Source: Cyanobacteria bacterium UBA791 (lineage in GTDB: Bacteria; Cyanobacteriota; Vampirovibrionia; Gastranaerophilales; Gastranaerophilaceae). From it: 13,135 nt of DNA. The notes under the pieces are model-generated. The model had not been told where the DNA came from. It saw only the letters and a program-made list of their open reading frames with translations, and did no database searches. Location of the stretch: positions 1 through 13,135 of the forward strand of contig DBIX01000082.1 of the NCBI GenBank assembly GCA_002297005.1. The letters run 5' to 3'. Of this stretch, positions 1 to 7,847 are shown one piece after another. Each line of letters begins with the position of its first letter. Within the stretch, counting starts at the first letter, position 1. Made by a program: the position numbers and the translations under genes.

Positions 1-38
1 CACGGATTGGGAAATAGGTAAAGTTTTTGGTTATACTC

Positions 39-65
39 AACGGAACATTTTAGTTCCGTTTTTTA
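39..65 (+). terminator. Rho-independent terminator of an off-window upstream gene
   Basis: An 8-bp perfect stem (AACGGAAC at 39-46 with GTTCCGTT at 53-60, loop ATTTTA) runs directly into a T-rich tract on the + strand. It should end a + strand gene lying to the left. The end of that gene cannot be fixed because each forward frame soon meets a stop. Confidence 0.75.
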
Positions 66-76
66 TTGCGTAAAAG

Positions 77-104
77 AGGGGCGAAGCCGTTGGCTTCGCC
101 CTTG
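77..104 (-). terminator. Terminator at the 3' end of purB
   Basis: A 10-bp GC-rich stem (GGGCGAAGCC at 79-88 with GGCTTCGCCC at 92-101, 3-nt loop) lies 16 bp beyond the purB stop. Read on the minus strand it is followed by CTCTTTTA, a moderate U-tract. It could also back up the + strand terminator at 39-65. Confidence 0.7.
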
Positions 105-117
105 TTTAAATATCAAA

Positions 118-1407
118 TTATTCAAATCTTTTAAAAATGTCGTCAACGTGTTTTAAATAAGCATTATAATCAAAGCAGTTATTAATTTCTTCTTCTGTCA
201 AATGTTTCAACACATCAGCATCTTCCAATAAATTCTCTCTAAAATTGCCGTCATTATCAAAAGCATCTAATGCGTTTCGTTGAACTAATCGGTATGCATC
301 TTCTCTTGTTATACCTTTTTCTACAAGAGTTAGCATAACTTTTTGTGAAAATACGATTCCGCCAAATGAATTTGCATTTTTCTTCATATTTTTTTCATTA
401 ACTTTAAGGTTTTCAATCAATCCTATAAATCTATTCAACATAAAATCGATAAGAATTAGGCTATCAGGGAAAATAATTCTTTCTGCTGAACTATGAGAAA
501 TATCTCTTTCGTTCCAAAGCGGAATATTTTCTAACGCTGCAATCGAATTACTTCTAACGACTCTTGCAAGTCCGCATAAGTTTTCACAAGTGATAGGGTT
601 TTTCTTATGAGGCATTGCAGAAGACCCTTTTTGAAGAGTAGAAAAGTCCTCTTCCAATTCTCTGATTTCTGTTCTTTGTAAGTGTCTAATTTCTGTTGCG
701 AATTGTTCTATCACGCTTGCAATAAGTGCAAGGTTTTGAATATAGAACGCATGAATATCTCTTTGGATAATTTGTGTAGAAATTCTTGCTGGTTTTAAAC
801 CCAATTCACGACAAGTAATTTCTTCTACGCTTGGGTTAACGTTACTATATGTACCAACCGGACCAGAAATTTGTCCAACTCTAGCATTTTCAGTAGCTTT
901 TTCTAAATTAGATTTTGCTCTTTCAAGAATATCAACCCAATTTAAAAGCTTTAATCCAAATGTCATTGGCTCGGCTTGAACACCATGAGTTCTTCCTATA
1001 CATAGAGTGTTTTTATAAACAAACGCTTTTTCTTTCAAAAGTTTCAATAATCTATCAAAATCCTTGAATAAAATATCGCTACTTTCCCTGATTTGAAGAG
1101 CAAAAGCGGTATCTATAACATCAGAACTTGTAAGACCCACGTGCATGTATTTTGCGTAATCACCAAGACTTTCATTTACGTTAGTTAAAAACGCCAAAAA
1201 GTCATGTTTTATCTCGCTTTCGATTATGTTAATTTTTGTTAAGTCGAATTTTGCTAATTTTGAAATTTGTTCATAGTCGTTTACAGAAATTACACCAAGC
1301 TCTGAATAAGCCTTGCAGACTGCAATTTCGACCTTTAGGTAATACTCAAATCTTGTTTGAATATCCCAAATTTTCTTCATTTCTTCTCTTGAATAACGTT
1401 CTATCAT
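118..1407 (-). CDS. purB: Adenylosuccinate lyase
   Basis: Adenylosuccinate lyase acts in the cytosol in purine synthesis. It releases fumarate from SAICAR to give AICAR, and from adenylosuccinate to give AMP. The 429-residue protein is the usual length of the short bacterial (Bacillus-type) form. Landmarks of the fumarase/aspartase superfamily are all present: H68 in KHDF, H89 and TSSD at 93-96, the general-acid histidine H141 in GRTHGVQAEP (138-147), and the signature loop GSSAMPHKKNP at 261-271 with the catalytic serine. Nothing looks truncated. The ATG at 1407 is the natural start, because residues from MIERYS onward match the family N-terminus. No Shine-Dalgarno sequence precedes it. Instead TATGAT lies six bases upstream, so the mRNA may be leaderless. 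The gene is divergent from the small gene at 1490. Identification is certain from family motifs. Confidence 0.97.
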   Translation of the reverse strand: MIERYSREEMKKIWDIQTRFEYYLKVEIAVCKAYSELGVISVNDYEQISKLAKFDLTKINIIESEIKHDFLAFLTNVNESLGDYAKYMHVGLTSSDVIDTAFALQIRESSDILFKDFDRLLKLLKEKAFVYKNTLCIGRTHGVQAEPMTFGLKLLNWVDILERAKSNLEKATENARVGQISGPVGTYSNVNPSVEEITCRELGLKPARISTQIIQRDIHAFYIQNLALIASVIEQFATEIRHLQRTEIRELEEDFSTLQKGSSAMPHKKNPITCENLCGLARVVRSNSIAALENIPLWNERDISHSSAERIIFPDSLILIDFMLNRFIGLIENLKVNEKNMKKNANSFGGIVFSQKVMLTLVEKGITREDAYRLVQRNALDAFDNDGNFRENLLEDADVLKHLTEEEINNCFDYNAYLKHVDDIFKRFE

Positions 1408-1413
1408 ACAAAT

Positions 1414-1419
1414 ATCATA
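1414..1419 (-). promoter_or_regulatory. Candidate -10 box of purB (leaderless)
   Basis: On the minus strand TATGAT (one mismatch to TATAAT) is separated from the purB ATG by only ATTTGT, so transcription would begin at or next to the start codon. A -35 box is weak. The lack of any Shine-Dalgarno sequence in the same stretch fits a leaderless mRNA. Confidence 0.45.
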
Positions 1420-1489
1420 CTACAAAAAGGCAATATTTTGAAAGAAAAATACTTTATATAAGTATGAGAGATTAAAGAGGACATTTAGC

Positions 1490-1900
1490 ATGGCTGAAAT
1501 TAATAACGATATTAAAAAATCATTTGGTTATCTAACAGATCCTGTTGAAGCTAATCAAAAAGAAAACAAAGCTAAAATTGCTAAAATGAAAGCTGAGCAA
1601 GATGCAAAGGCTAAGTCTCTTTTCGTTCAATTAGAAGAACAACGTGAAGTTTATGCAAACGCTAGAGATTCTTACTATCACGCAAAATCAGATAACGCAA
1701 AATTAAAGAAACAAAATAAATTATATCAAAGTAACGCTTTCATTCGTGAAAAAAATCAAGAAAAATATGATGCGTCTACAATTACAATGAAAGAAGCTTA
1801 TGCAACTAGAGATGCTGAATTAAGCAGATTACAAAGAGCAACAGATAGCTATTGTTCTGCTCAAAGATTTGCAACTCAAATTAGTATTTTCGCAGATTAA
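1490..1900 (+). CDS. Small helical coiled-coil-like protein, function unknown
   Basis: I do not recognise this 136-residue protein. It is highly charged, very rich in Ala, Lys, Glu and Gln, and lacks a signal peptide and membrane segment, so it is probably a soluble helical protein. Residues about 15-85 read as a long amphipathic helix or coiled coil. A second helical stretch covers about 90-130, with a lone Cys near the C-terminus (Y-C-S). The start is supported by AGAGGA about ten bases before the ATG. A -35-like TTGAAA (1438-1443) and A/T-rich -10-like bases (1455-1468) lie just upstream, so the gene probably has its own promoter divergent from purB. It is followed by rpsO in the same direction after 97 bp without a clear terminator. 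Codon and base composition match its neighbours. It is a real gene by its start signals and protein-like composition. Its role is open. Confidence 0.8.
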   Translation: MAEINNDIKKSFGYLTDPVEANQKENKAKIAKMKAEQDAKAKSLFVQLEEQREVYANARDSYYHAKSDNAKLKKQNKLYQSNAFIREKNQEKYDASTITMKEAYATRDAELSRLQRATDSYCSAQRFATQISIFAD

Positions 1901-1933
1901 TTCTAATTTGTTAAGTATTTTTAATCTCATGTG

Positions 1934-1961
1934 TTGATTTTTTTCTTTTTTTTTATATCAT
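1934..1961 (+). promoter_or_regulatory. Candidate sigma-70 type promoter of rpsO
   Basis: TTGATT at 1934-1939 and TATCAT at 1956-1961 are 16 bp apart, each close to consensus. The predicted transcript starts near 1968, giving a leader of about 30 nt. That is too short for the long pseudoknot leader used in E. coli S15 autoregulation. Confidence 0.5.
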
Positions 1962-1997
1962 TATTACAGAGATATAAATAAAAAAGGAAGTTTTGAA

Positions 1998-2267
1998 ATG
2001 ACAATCAACTTAAAAAACAAAGCATCAATCGTTAAAAAATATGGTAAAGACGCTAATGATACAGGTTCTGCAAGCGTTCAAATCGCTATGATGAGCCAAA
2101 AAATTATTGAATTAACAGAACACATGAAAGCTAACAAAAAAGATTTCGCTACAAAAAGAGGTCTTTTAATGTTAGTTGGTAAAAGAAAAAGACTTTTATC
2201 ATATTTAAAAGATACTAACTTAGATGGTTACAGAGAATTAGTTAAAAAACTAAAAATCAGAGGTTAG
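1998..2267 (+). CDS. rpsO: 30S ribosomal protein S15
   Basis: S15 is a primary binder of 16S rRNA in the central domain of the small subunit and contacts 23S rRNA in a bridge between subunits. The 89-residue length is standard for bacteria. The sequence shows the family pattern: the GSASVQIA segment near residue 23, a Lys/Arg-rich helix with KRGLLMLVGKRKRLLSYLK-like order (residues about 53-71), and a YRELVKKLKIRG C-terminus. AAGGAAG (1984-1990) gives a strong Shine-Dalgarno seven bases before the ATG. A promoter candidate lies at 1934-1961, and a 14-bp hairpin terminator follows at 2288. It therefore appears to be transcribed alone or with the small gene at 1490. In many bacteria rpsO is next to pnp. 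Here it is not, since the next gene is an opposing TPR protein. Confidence 0.97.
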   Translation: MTINLKNKASIVKKYGKDANDTGSASVQIAMMSQKIIELTEHMKANKKDFATKRGLLMLVGKRKRLLSYLKDTNLDGYRELVKKLKIRG

Positions 2268-2287
2268 TTCTAGAAAAAATGTATTTT

Positions 2288-2319
2288 AAAACGGCGTAAG
2301 CATTAGCTTACGCCGTTTT
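2288..2319. terminator. Bidirectional terminator between rpsO and the TPR gene
   Basis: A perfect 14-bp stem (AAAACGGCGTAAGC with GCTTACGCCGTTTT) closes a 4-nt ATTA loop. The A and T ends supply a U-tract in both directions. It lies 20 bp after the rpsO stop and 18 bp after the stop of the opposing gene, so it serves both. Confidence 0.9.
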
Positions 2320-2337
2320 GTGCTTTTGTAAAACCAC

Positions 2338-3744
2338 CTACAAATTCTTTATCAAATCTTTGTTGATTTCTTTCATCATTTCTTTATCATCAAGTTTTAT
2401 AGCATAGCTCATCGCTTTTTGTAATAAAGATTTGGCTTTATCTTTTTTATTATAGTCAGTCATTAATTGACCAGCACGTTTATAATTTATTGCAACCTTG
2501 TCATCAGAATTTGTCTTAGAATAATTTTGAATAGCATCAGAGTAATACTTTAAAGCACTCTTTGGCATATTAAATTTATCATAAGCAGTTGCAGTATTAC
2601 TTGATACAAAGCCTTTAACTTTTGGTTTATCAGATCTTTCCGCAATATTTTCAGCCTCTCCATAAAAATCAAAAGCTTTTTTATCATATTTATCTGCAAA
2701 CATGTTTGCCATTTTTGTCAAGAAAGTTGATTGAGCTTCGTCGTTTTCTGCCTCACCAGCATAACCAATTGCAATAAAGTAATGGTCAATAGCTGGTTCA
2801 AACTCGTTTACATCATCATAGATTTTTGCCATAGAGTAATGTGTTTGGAATTTCAGATTTTTATCATTTGAATTTTCAAGAGTTTGTTGATAGCAAATTA
2901 AAGCCTCTGGTAATTTATCTTGTTTGTCATAGATTTTGCCCATTTCAAAAGTAATTTTTGGCTTAATTTCTTTATCTTCTGCAGTATCTGTCAAAGCTAA
3001 AGCTTCTCTGAATTGTTCTATAGAAGCTTCTTTTTTAGCTTTAATAAATTTAGTTTTTAAATCCTTATCTTTATCTTCAACCTTTTTAGGTTCTACTTTT
3101 GTTGAAGATGCAGGAACATCAGGATTTGCTTTTTTAGTTTCATCCTCTTTCTTTTCAGGGAAGTTTACCAAAAAGTCTACGTTAACTTCTTCATCATCGT
3201 ATTTATAGTTAACATCCTGTAAGAATACAGCATCAACCCAGTTTTGGACAACCTTTGAATCTTTATTCAAGGTATCAGAAATGTATTTATCAAGTAATCC
3301 ACCGGCATTTTTTAAGTTAGCTTGAATTAATTTGATATTAGGTGACTCTTTTGCTACTTGTTTTTTGATCAATCCAATATAATCGTCAACTTCTTCCATT
3401 AAATCATCTGGAGTTGCGATAGCTATAGCGGTATTCTTAAAATCTTTTAGAATTTGAGCAATATTAATCTTTGTACTACGTTGGCTTAACGGAGTATGAG
3501 ATTTACACAAACCATTTTCATTTGTGATTTCTGAATGTTGTTGAGGAGTTTGCACCAAATTAGAACGAGTAGCTTCTGCACTCGGTAATTGAGTTTGATT
3601 TTCTTGCGTATAAGCTAAACCTTTACTTTGCTGAAGGTTATCACCTTCCTGCTCAGTTTCAGTAGAGGCTTTTTTAGCTTCTTCCTCATTATTAACTTGA
3701 GGTTTGCTTATTGGATACTGTCTAGGTCCAATCTTTGGTATCAT
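2338..3744 (-). CDS. TPR-repeat protein with a long low-complexity N-terminus
   Basis: This 468-residue cytosolic protein probably acts as a scaffold or adaptor. Its partner is unknown. Residues 1-90 are Gln, Glu, Ser and Thr-rich and look disordered. About 91-195 form a mixed helical region unlike any family I know. About 198-230 is a Lys/Glu/Asp-rich linker. About 235-460 hold five TPR-like helix pairs (roughly 262-295, 299-332, 339-372, 378-411, 418-451) with the usual spacing of a small residue near position 8 and an aromatic or Ala further on, for example EMGKIYDKQDKLPEALICYQ. No signal peptide or transmembrane segment is seen. The minus strand has GGGGAG 12 bases before the ATG, a slightly long spacing. 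It converges on rpsO through the shared terminator and diverges from the GGDEF gene at 3926. A TPR fold is clear. No function can be given. Confidence 0.85.
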   Translation of the reverse strand: MIPKIGPRQYPISKPQVNNEEEAKKASTETEQEGDNLQQSKGLAYTQENQTQLPSAEATRSNLVQTPQQHSEITNENGLCKSHTPLSQRSTKINIAQILKDFKNTAIAIATPDDLMEEVDDYIGLIKKQVAKESPNIKLIQANLKNAGGLLDKYISDTLNKDSKVVQNWVDAVFLQDVNYKYDDEEVNVDFLVNFPEKKEDETKKANPDVPASSTKVEPKKVEDKDKDLKTKFIKAKKEASIEQFREALALTDTAEDKEIKPKITFEMGKIYDKQDKLPEALICYQQTLENSNDKNLKFQTHYSMAKIYDDVNEFEPAIDHYFIAIGYAGEAENDEAQSTFLTKMANMFADKYDKKAFDFYGEAENIAERSDKPKVKGFVSSNTATAYDKFNMPKSALKYYSDAIQNYSKTNSDDKVAINYKRAGQLMTDYNKKDKAKSLLQKAMSYAIKLDDKEMMKEINKDLIKNL

Positions 3745-3866
3745 ACGTTAAATTTTCTCCCCAATTTAAACATATCTCTATTCACATTATCTCATTTTGC
3801 TAAATAAATTAGACCATTCATTTAGTGTACTTTTTTTATTTAATGATAAATTTTTAAAAGTCCATA

Positions 3867-3895
3867 TTTACTACGATAAAAAGATGTAGTATAAT
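3867..3895 (+). promoter_or_regulatory. Promoter of the GGDEF/HD-GYP gene
   Basis: TTTACT at 3867-3872 and a perfect TATAAT at 3890-3895 are separated by 17 bp. Transcription would begin near 3902, followed by AAAGGA at 3912-3917, eight bases before the ATG. The rest of the 181-bp divergent gap (3745-3925) is AT-rich. It shows a weak GATAAT (minus strand, 3786-3791) that may serve the TPR gene. Confidence 0.7.
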
Positions 3896-3925
3896 ATTAC
3901 GAAAAAACCCTAAAGGATTTATTAA

Positions 3926-5854
3926 ATGAAAAATTTTCTCGGCAAAATAAAGAACTTCACAAAGCAAATAACAGAAGTTGAAAACAATTTATATACTGGT
4001 AAAAAAGATTTTTTAGAAATTTATGAACGTAATGCCGAGTTAGAAAAAGAAATCGAAGAAAGAACTTATGAGTTAAAGGTTGCTAATCAACGTATGTTAA
4101 CCTTGCAACACATCTGGGATATGATGAACTCTGCAAAGCCTATTTCAAGTGTTTTAAAAACGACAGTAGAAACACTTCAAACAGAATTAAACTATTTGAG
4201 TTGTGTAATTTTACAAAAAGAAAATGATGAAGATGGGGAGTTTTCAAAAATTATTGCAATGTCAGAGGACGATACTGCAGATAAGTTTTCAAAACTTTTT
4301 AAAGGTCATCTAAATTCAAATAGATTACTATATGATAAAAATAAACTTATTTGGAAAGCTCTTAGCAAAAACGAAATTACACACAGTAAGGATTTAAGAG
4401 CAGGACTTGATTCTATTTTCGTTGACTTAGACGAAGAAACAATGGAAAGCATTTTATCAAATGCAAAATGCCGTTCATTTATTGTTCTTCCTCTAAAAAC
4501 TATTAACAAGGACTTTGGTGTTCTTTGTGTAATGTCTTATAGAGAAGAACTTACAGAGGGGGAACTTGATTTCTTAAAATTATTTGCAAGACAAATTGAA
4601 TTAGCACTAACTATCGTAAATCTATTCCAAGTTGTAAAAGACCAAGCCGTAACTGATGCTTTAACAGGTTTGTACAACAGAAGATATTTCCAAGAGTGTC
4701 TAGAAAAAGAAGTTACTCGTGCAAAACGTCAACATCAGCCATTTACAATTATTGGTATCGACTTAGACCACTTAAAACATATTAACGATAAATTTGGTCA
4801 CTCATTAGGCGATTTGGCTATTCAACAAATTTCAAAAGTATTAAAACAAAATGCTCGTTCAATCGACGTTCCTGTAAGAATGGGTGGGGAAGAATTTAAC
4901 GTACTTCTTCCAGGGATTGATTCTACAGGTGGTATGAAAGCCGCAGAAAGAATTAGAAAAGCTATTGAGGATTCGCCTATAGAAATTGTGGGTAAAATTA
5001 CAGCAAGTTTAGGTGTGGCAACATTTTTAGAACAGTCTGATGATGTTGAAGAATTGCTTGAATTAACTGACCAAGCAATGTATCAATCAAAACGTAATGG
5101 TAGAAACCAAGTTACGTTAGCTAAAACAAATAATCAATCTTCTTGGCAAGAACGTGCTATCGATGCATTTATCGATATTTTATCAAAACAACGTGTTCCA
5201 GTTGACGAAAATATGTCTAAAGAATTATGTGAAAAACTTAAAACTACAACTGCAGATAGCAATTCTCCAAAAGAAATGGTATACACAGTTGCAGATATGT
5301 TAGCCAAAACATATAATCCAACACATAATGACGGTTCAACTAAATCAAAATTACTTATTGCGACAATGTTGGCAAAACATTTTGAGTTAGCTCCAGAAGA
5401 ATTAGACAATTTAAAAGTTGCAATGTTATTATACGATATTGGAAATTTGATGTTACCAAAAGAACTTCTTCAAAAGAAAGAACCTTTGACAGAAGAAGAA
5501 AAAGCACATATTAAGGAGCATCCAGTTATTGCAGCTAGAGAAATTTTAAAACCAATTTCAAATATACAAGATGTTATACCAATTATTGAAAAACATCACG
5601 AAAATTGGGATGGAACAGGTTATCCAAACCAAATGAAAGGACCTGAAATTCCTCTTGTATCTCAAATTATTCTTATTACAGATGCATACTTTGCAATGAT
5701 TGAAAAAAGAAGTTATAGAGATGGAATGCCAAAAGAAAAAGCTCTTGAAATCATAAAAGAAGAAGCTGGCAAGAAATGGAATGAAGCTCTTGTAAAAGAA
5801 TTTATTCATCTTGTAAGCAAACACGAAAACTCTATAAATTTAGGAAACCCTTAA
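3926..5854 (+). CDS. GAF-GGDEF-HD-GYP cyclic-di-GMP signalling protein with altered HD dyad
   Basis: The 642-residue protein combines synthesis and possible breakdown of the second messenger c-di-GMP. Residues 1-60 form a charged coiled coil. About 65-235 look like a GAF sensory domain. About 236-400 are a GGDEF domain with DALTGLYNRR (244-253), metal-binding D279 in GIDLDHLK, GGEEF at 320-324 and SLGVA at 361-365. The inhibitory I-site RSID (311-314) sits five residues before GGEEF, so the cyclase should be active and feedback-inhibited. About 450-635 are HD-GYP-like: HP at 532-533, HHENWDGTGYP (557-567) and DAYFAM near 586 are all there, but the metal-binding HD of the usual HDIGK motif reads YDIGN (Y503, D504). 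Phosphodiesterase activity is therefore doubtful, and the domain may be a binding or regulatory module. No membrane segment or signal peptide is seen. It has its own promoter and Shine-Dalgarno. Domain assignments are firm except the GAF, which is inferred from position and pattern. Confidence 0.92.
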   Translation: MKNFLGKIKNFTKQITEVENNLYTGKKDFLEIYERNAELEKEIEERTYELKVANQRMLTLQHIWDMMNSAKPISSVLKTTVETLQTELNYLSCVILQKENDEDGEFSKIIAMSEDDTADKFSKLFKGHLNSNRLLYDKNKLIWKALSKNEITHSKDLRAGLDSIFVDLDEETMESILSNAKCRSFIVLPLKTINKDFGVLCVMSYREELTEGELDFLKLFARQIELALTIVNLFQVVKDQAVTDALTGLYNRRYFQECLEKEVTRAKRQHQPFTIIGIDLDHLKHINDKFGHSLGDLAIQQISKVLKQNARSIDVPVRMGGEEFNVLLPGIDSTGGMKAAERIRKAIEDSPIEIVGKITASLGVATFLEQSDDVEELLELTDQAMYQSKRNGRNQVTLAKTNNQSSWQERAIDAFIDILSKQRVPVDENMSKELCEKLKTTTADSNSPKEMVYTVADMLAKTYNPTHNDGSTKSKLLIATMLAKHFELAPEELDNLKVAMLLYDIGNLMLPKELLQKKEPLTEEEKAHIKEHPVIAAREILKPISNIQDVIPIIEKHHENWDGTGYPNQMKGPEIPLVSQIILITDAYFAMIEKRSYRDGMPKEKALEIIKEEAGKKWNEALVKEFIHLVSKHENSINLGNP

Positions 5855-5857
5855 ATT

Positions 5858-7171
5858 TTAGAAAATGTAAATTGCAATAAGAGCAAAAATTATAAGCGGA
5901 ATATTAAAGTGCAAAAATGTTGGTATACAAGTATCTTTAATATGGTCGTGTTGTCCGTCTGCATTCAGCCCAGAAGTTGGACCTAAAGTTGTATCAGAAA
6001 CCGGCGAACCAGCATCACCCAACGCTGCAGTAGCTGACATCAAAATAATTGACGCAGGTACAGACAATCCCAATTTTACACAAATAGGAACGAATAAAAC
6101 TGTTAAAATAGGAATAGTACCAAAAGAAGTACCAATACCCATAGAAATAAATAATCCAATTAATAACATCGCAAATGCTGAAATAAACTTGTTCCCCTCT
6201 AAATGTGGAGCTACTGAATTAAGCAAAGTCTCAATTCCACCGCCCTCTTGTAATACAAGTGCAAACCCAGCTGCAATAAGCATTACAAATGCAATATTAC
6301 CCATTAATGAAATGCCTTGATTAAATAAGTCATCAGATTTTCTATGATCAACAACTCCGGTTGCAAAAATTATAGTTAAACCAATTACAGCACCCAAGGG
6401 TAAAGAACTTGTAATTAATTGGGTTGCAAGTGTTGCAACTGCTGCTATTATAACCATCAAATGCTTTTTACTAAAAGTTATGTTCTCTAATTCATCCTCT
6501 GCCTCAAGAATTGTGACATCTTTATATTCCCTAGGTTTTCTATAGCTTACGAAAATAGCAATTAATAAACCAGTTATCATAGCCAAACCCAAGAACCAGT
6601 TTACATGCCATACGTCTTTCATCGTAACTGACATACCGCTTTTTGTCATATAATCTGCAATTAAGCCTTGAAAAATAAGACCGAACCCTGCAGGAATAAC
6701 AATATATGGCGTTTTTAAGCCAAAAGCTAAAGCAGAAGCTATCATTCTTCTATCAATTTTTAATTTATTCATTAGTGATAATAATGGTGGTATTAAAATT
6801 GGAATAAAGGCAATATGAATAGGTATCAAGTTTTGAGAAGCAACTGCCATCAAAATAATTACTAATACCAAATATCTTTTTTTACCGTTTATGATTTTTT
6901 CTAAAAATTTTGAAATTAATGTTGCTAAACCTGTTGTTGTAATTGCAGCAGCAAAAGTTCCTAACAAAATATAAGATAGTGCTGTTTCAGAATTAGCACC
7001 CATTCCGCTTATGAATAAATTCATTGTTTTTGTAAATGTAAAATGTGACAACATTCCAGCAACAATAGTAGATAAAATAATCGACAAAATTACATTAACT
7101 TTGCACAAACATAATGTGCAAAGTATGATTACTGATACTAATATTGGATTTAACAACAAACTATAGTCCAT
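5858..7171 (-). CDS. YuiF/NhaC-type Na+/H+ antiporter family membrane transporter
   Basis: A 437-residue polytopic inner-membrane protein of about 10-12 hydrophobic segments. It belongs to the NhaC-like Na+/H+ antiporter group, most like the YuiF branch that COG classification lists as predicted histidine or amino-acid transporters. The strongest evidence is the C-terminal region: ALGDAGSPVSDTTLGPTSG (about residues 383-401) followed by LNADGQHDHIKDT and PTFLHFNIPL, the conserved block of that branch. An inner SMGIGTSFGT motif (about 344-353) matches the conserved transport core. The hydrophilic loop at about 215-230 is Glu/Asp-rich. There is no Shine-Dalgarno before the ATG. TATTAT lies six bases upstream, in the 35-bp gap after the secreted protein gene, so it may have a leaderless internal transcript besides read-through. 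Its 3' end is 3 bp from the opposing GGDEF gene. The substrate cannot be named from sequence. Confidence 0.85.
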   Translation of the reverse strand: MDYSLLLNPILVSVIILCTLCLCKVNVILSIILSTIVAGMLSHFTFTKTMNLFISGMGANSETALSYILLGTFAAAITTTGLATLISKFLEKIINGKKRYLVLVIILMAVASQNLIPIHIAFIPILIPPLLSLMNKLKIDRRMIASALAFGLKTPYIVIPAGFGLIFQGLIADYMTKSGMSVTMKDVWHVNWFLGLAMITGLLIAIFVSYRKPREYKDVTILEAEDELENITFSKKHLMVIIAAVATLATQLITSSLPLGAVIGLTIIFATGVVDHRKSDDLFNQGISLMGNIAFVMLIAAGFALVLQEGGGIETLLNSVAPHLEGNKFISAFAMLLIGLFISMGIGTSFGTIPILTVLFVPICVKLGLSVPASIILMSATAALGDAGSPVSDTTLGPTSGLNADGQHDHIKDTCIPTFLHFNIPLIIFALIAIYIF

Positions 7172-7177
7172 AAATCA

Positions 7178-7183
7178 ATAATA
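7178..7183 (-). promoter_or_regulatory. Candidate -10 box of the transporter gene
   Basis: On the minus strand TATTAT is followed by TGATTT and then the ATG at 7171. No Shine-Dalgarno is present in the 35-bp gap. The -35 region is poor, so this may be a weak internal promoter for a leaderless message, or the gene may rely on the upstream one. Confidence 0.35.
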
Positions 7184-7206
7184 GCACTTAAAGTATATTT
7201 TAAAAG

Positions 7207-7761
7207 TTAATTACTCAAATAAGTAACAAAAGTAAATGCATTAAATTCCATAGAGCCAAACATAATCTTTAAATGATTATTTGGAGCTTCTTCATATTTT
7301 AGAAAATATATTTCTTCAGAACCAAAATCATCCTCTGTTTCATAAGCTTCAGTTTGAGCTATCATTCTGTAACCTTGATAGAATTTTAGATAAACTTTAT
7401 TATTAACTTTTTCCCCAATAACTTTATAATGTCCGGGGATAAGTAATTCTCCGTCTACTACAATTGGAACAGGTAGATTTAAAAGTGGAATAGCAGTATT
7501 TATATTTTTAAGAAGTTCTACATCGCTTGAAGATTGATTTAATTCAGTCCCCTTCATAGGTTTAGGGCCTCTTTTAGATTTGTTTTTCTTCTTTTCTAAT
7601 TCAGTCATTACCTCTTCAAACTCTTTATTGGTAATAGGTTTTTGCCCATCCCAAGCATTGTCTGGATTACCTATAGAGCTCCAGTCAACCTCTTCTGCAT
7701 AAACAATTCCTGTAGATACAAAAATTGCAAGTATTAGTAGACATAACAAAATTTTTCGCAT
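7207..7761 (-). CDS. Secreted or periplasmic protein of unknown function
   Basis: I do not recognise this 184-residue protein. Residues 1-22 are a classic Sec signal peptide: MRK, then a hydrophobic core ILLCLLILAIFVSTGIV, then a VYA cleavage site before EEVDW. There is no lipobox cysteine at the cleavage point, so the protein should be released or periplasmic rather than lipidated. The mature part has a W-rich start, a basic Lys/Arg linker (KKKNKSKRGPKP, about 57-68) and a compact hydrophobic domain of about 100 residues with a probable beta-rich pattern (PVPIVVDGELLIPGHYKVIG and later KVYLKFYQGYRMIAQTEAYE). It is followed 35 bp later by the transporter in the same direction, which suggests an operon and perhaps a shared role at the envelope. 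No Shine-Dalgarno is visible, but TTTACT and TATAGT lie 16 bp apart, ending seven bases before the ATG. Confidence 0.75.
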   Translation of the reverse strand: MRKILLCLLILAIFVSTGIVYAEEVDWSSIGNPDNAWDGQKPITNKEFEEVMTELEKKKNKSKRGPKPMKGTELNQSSSDVELLKNINTAIPLLNLPVPIVVDGELLIPGHYKVIGEKVNNKVYLKFYQGYRMIAQTEAYETEDDFGSEEIYFLKYEEAPNNHLKIMFGSMEFNAFTFVTYLSN

Positions 7762-7796
7762 ATAATATACTATAATGTTTTTAGAAAAAAAGTAAA
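7762..7796 (-). promoter_or_regulatory. Leaderless-type promoter of the secreted protein gene, within a divergent gap
   Basis: On the minus strand TTTACT (7791-7796) and TATAGT (7769-7774) have a 16-bp spacer, and the ATG follows seven bases after TATAGT. Transcription would start at the start codon. The same DNA carries TATAAT on the + strand at 7771-7776, a possible -10 for the divergent TPR gene although no good -35 is seen. The two promoters would overlap. Confidence 0.55.
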
Positions 7797-7847
7797 ATTC
7801 TTTACTATTTTTAAAGAACTAAAACAGTCGACAAAAAAGGATTTTTT

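Noticed and set aside
1..73. Open frame TDWEIGKVFGYTQRN... from the left edge to a stop at 73
   Set aside because: It runs through the terminator hairpin at 39-60, and the other forward frames stop by 21. Without more upstream sequence no gene end can be assigned.
2936..3208. 90-codon + strand frame
   Set aside because: It lies wholly antisense in the TPR gene and is Ser/Leu/Phe-rich, mirroring Lys/Glu codons of the real gene.
5134..5824. Two minus-strand frames within the GGDEF/HD-GYP gene
   Set aside because: They lie antisense over conserved catalytic motifs of the real gene and have no start signals.
7801..7829. TTTACT at 7801-7806 as -35 for the membrane TPR gene
   Set aside because: No -10-like hexamer occurs 16-18 bp downstream.
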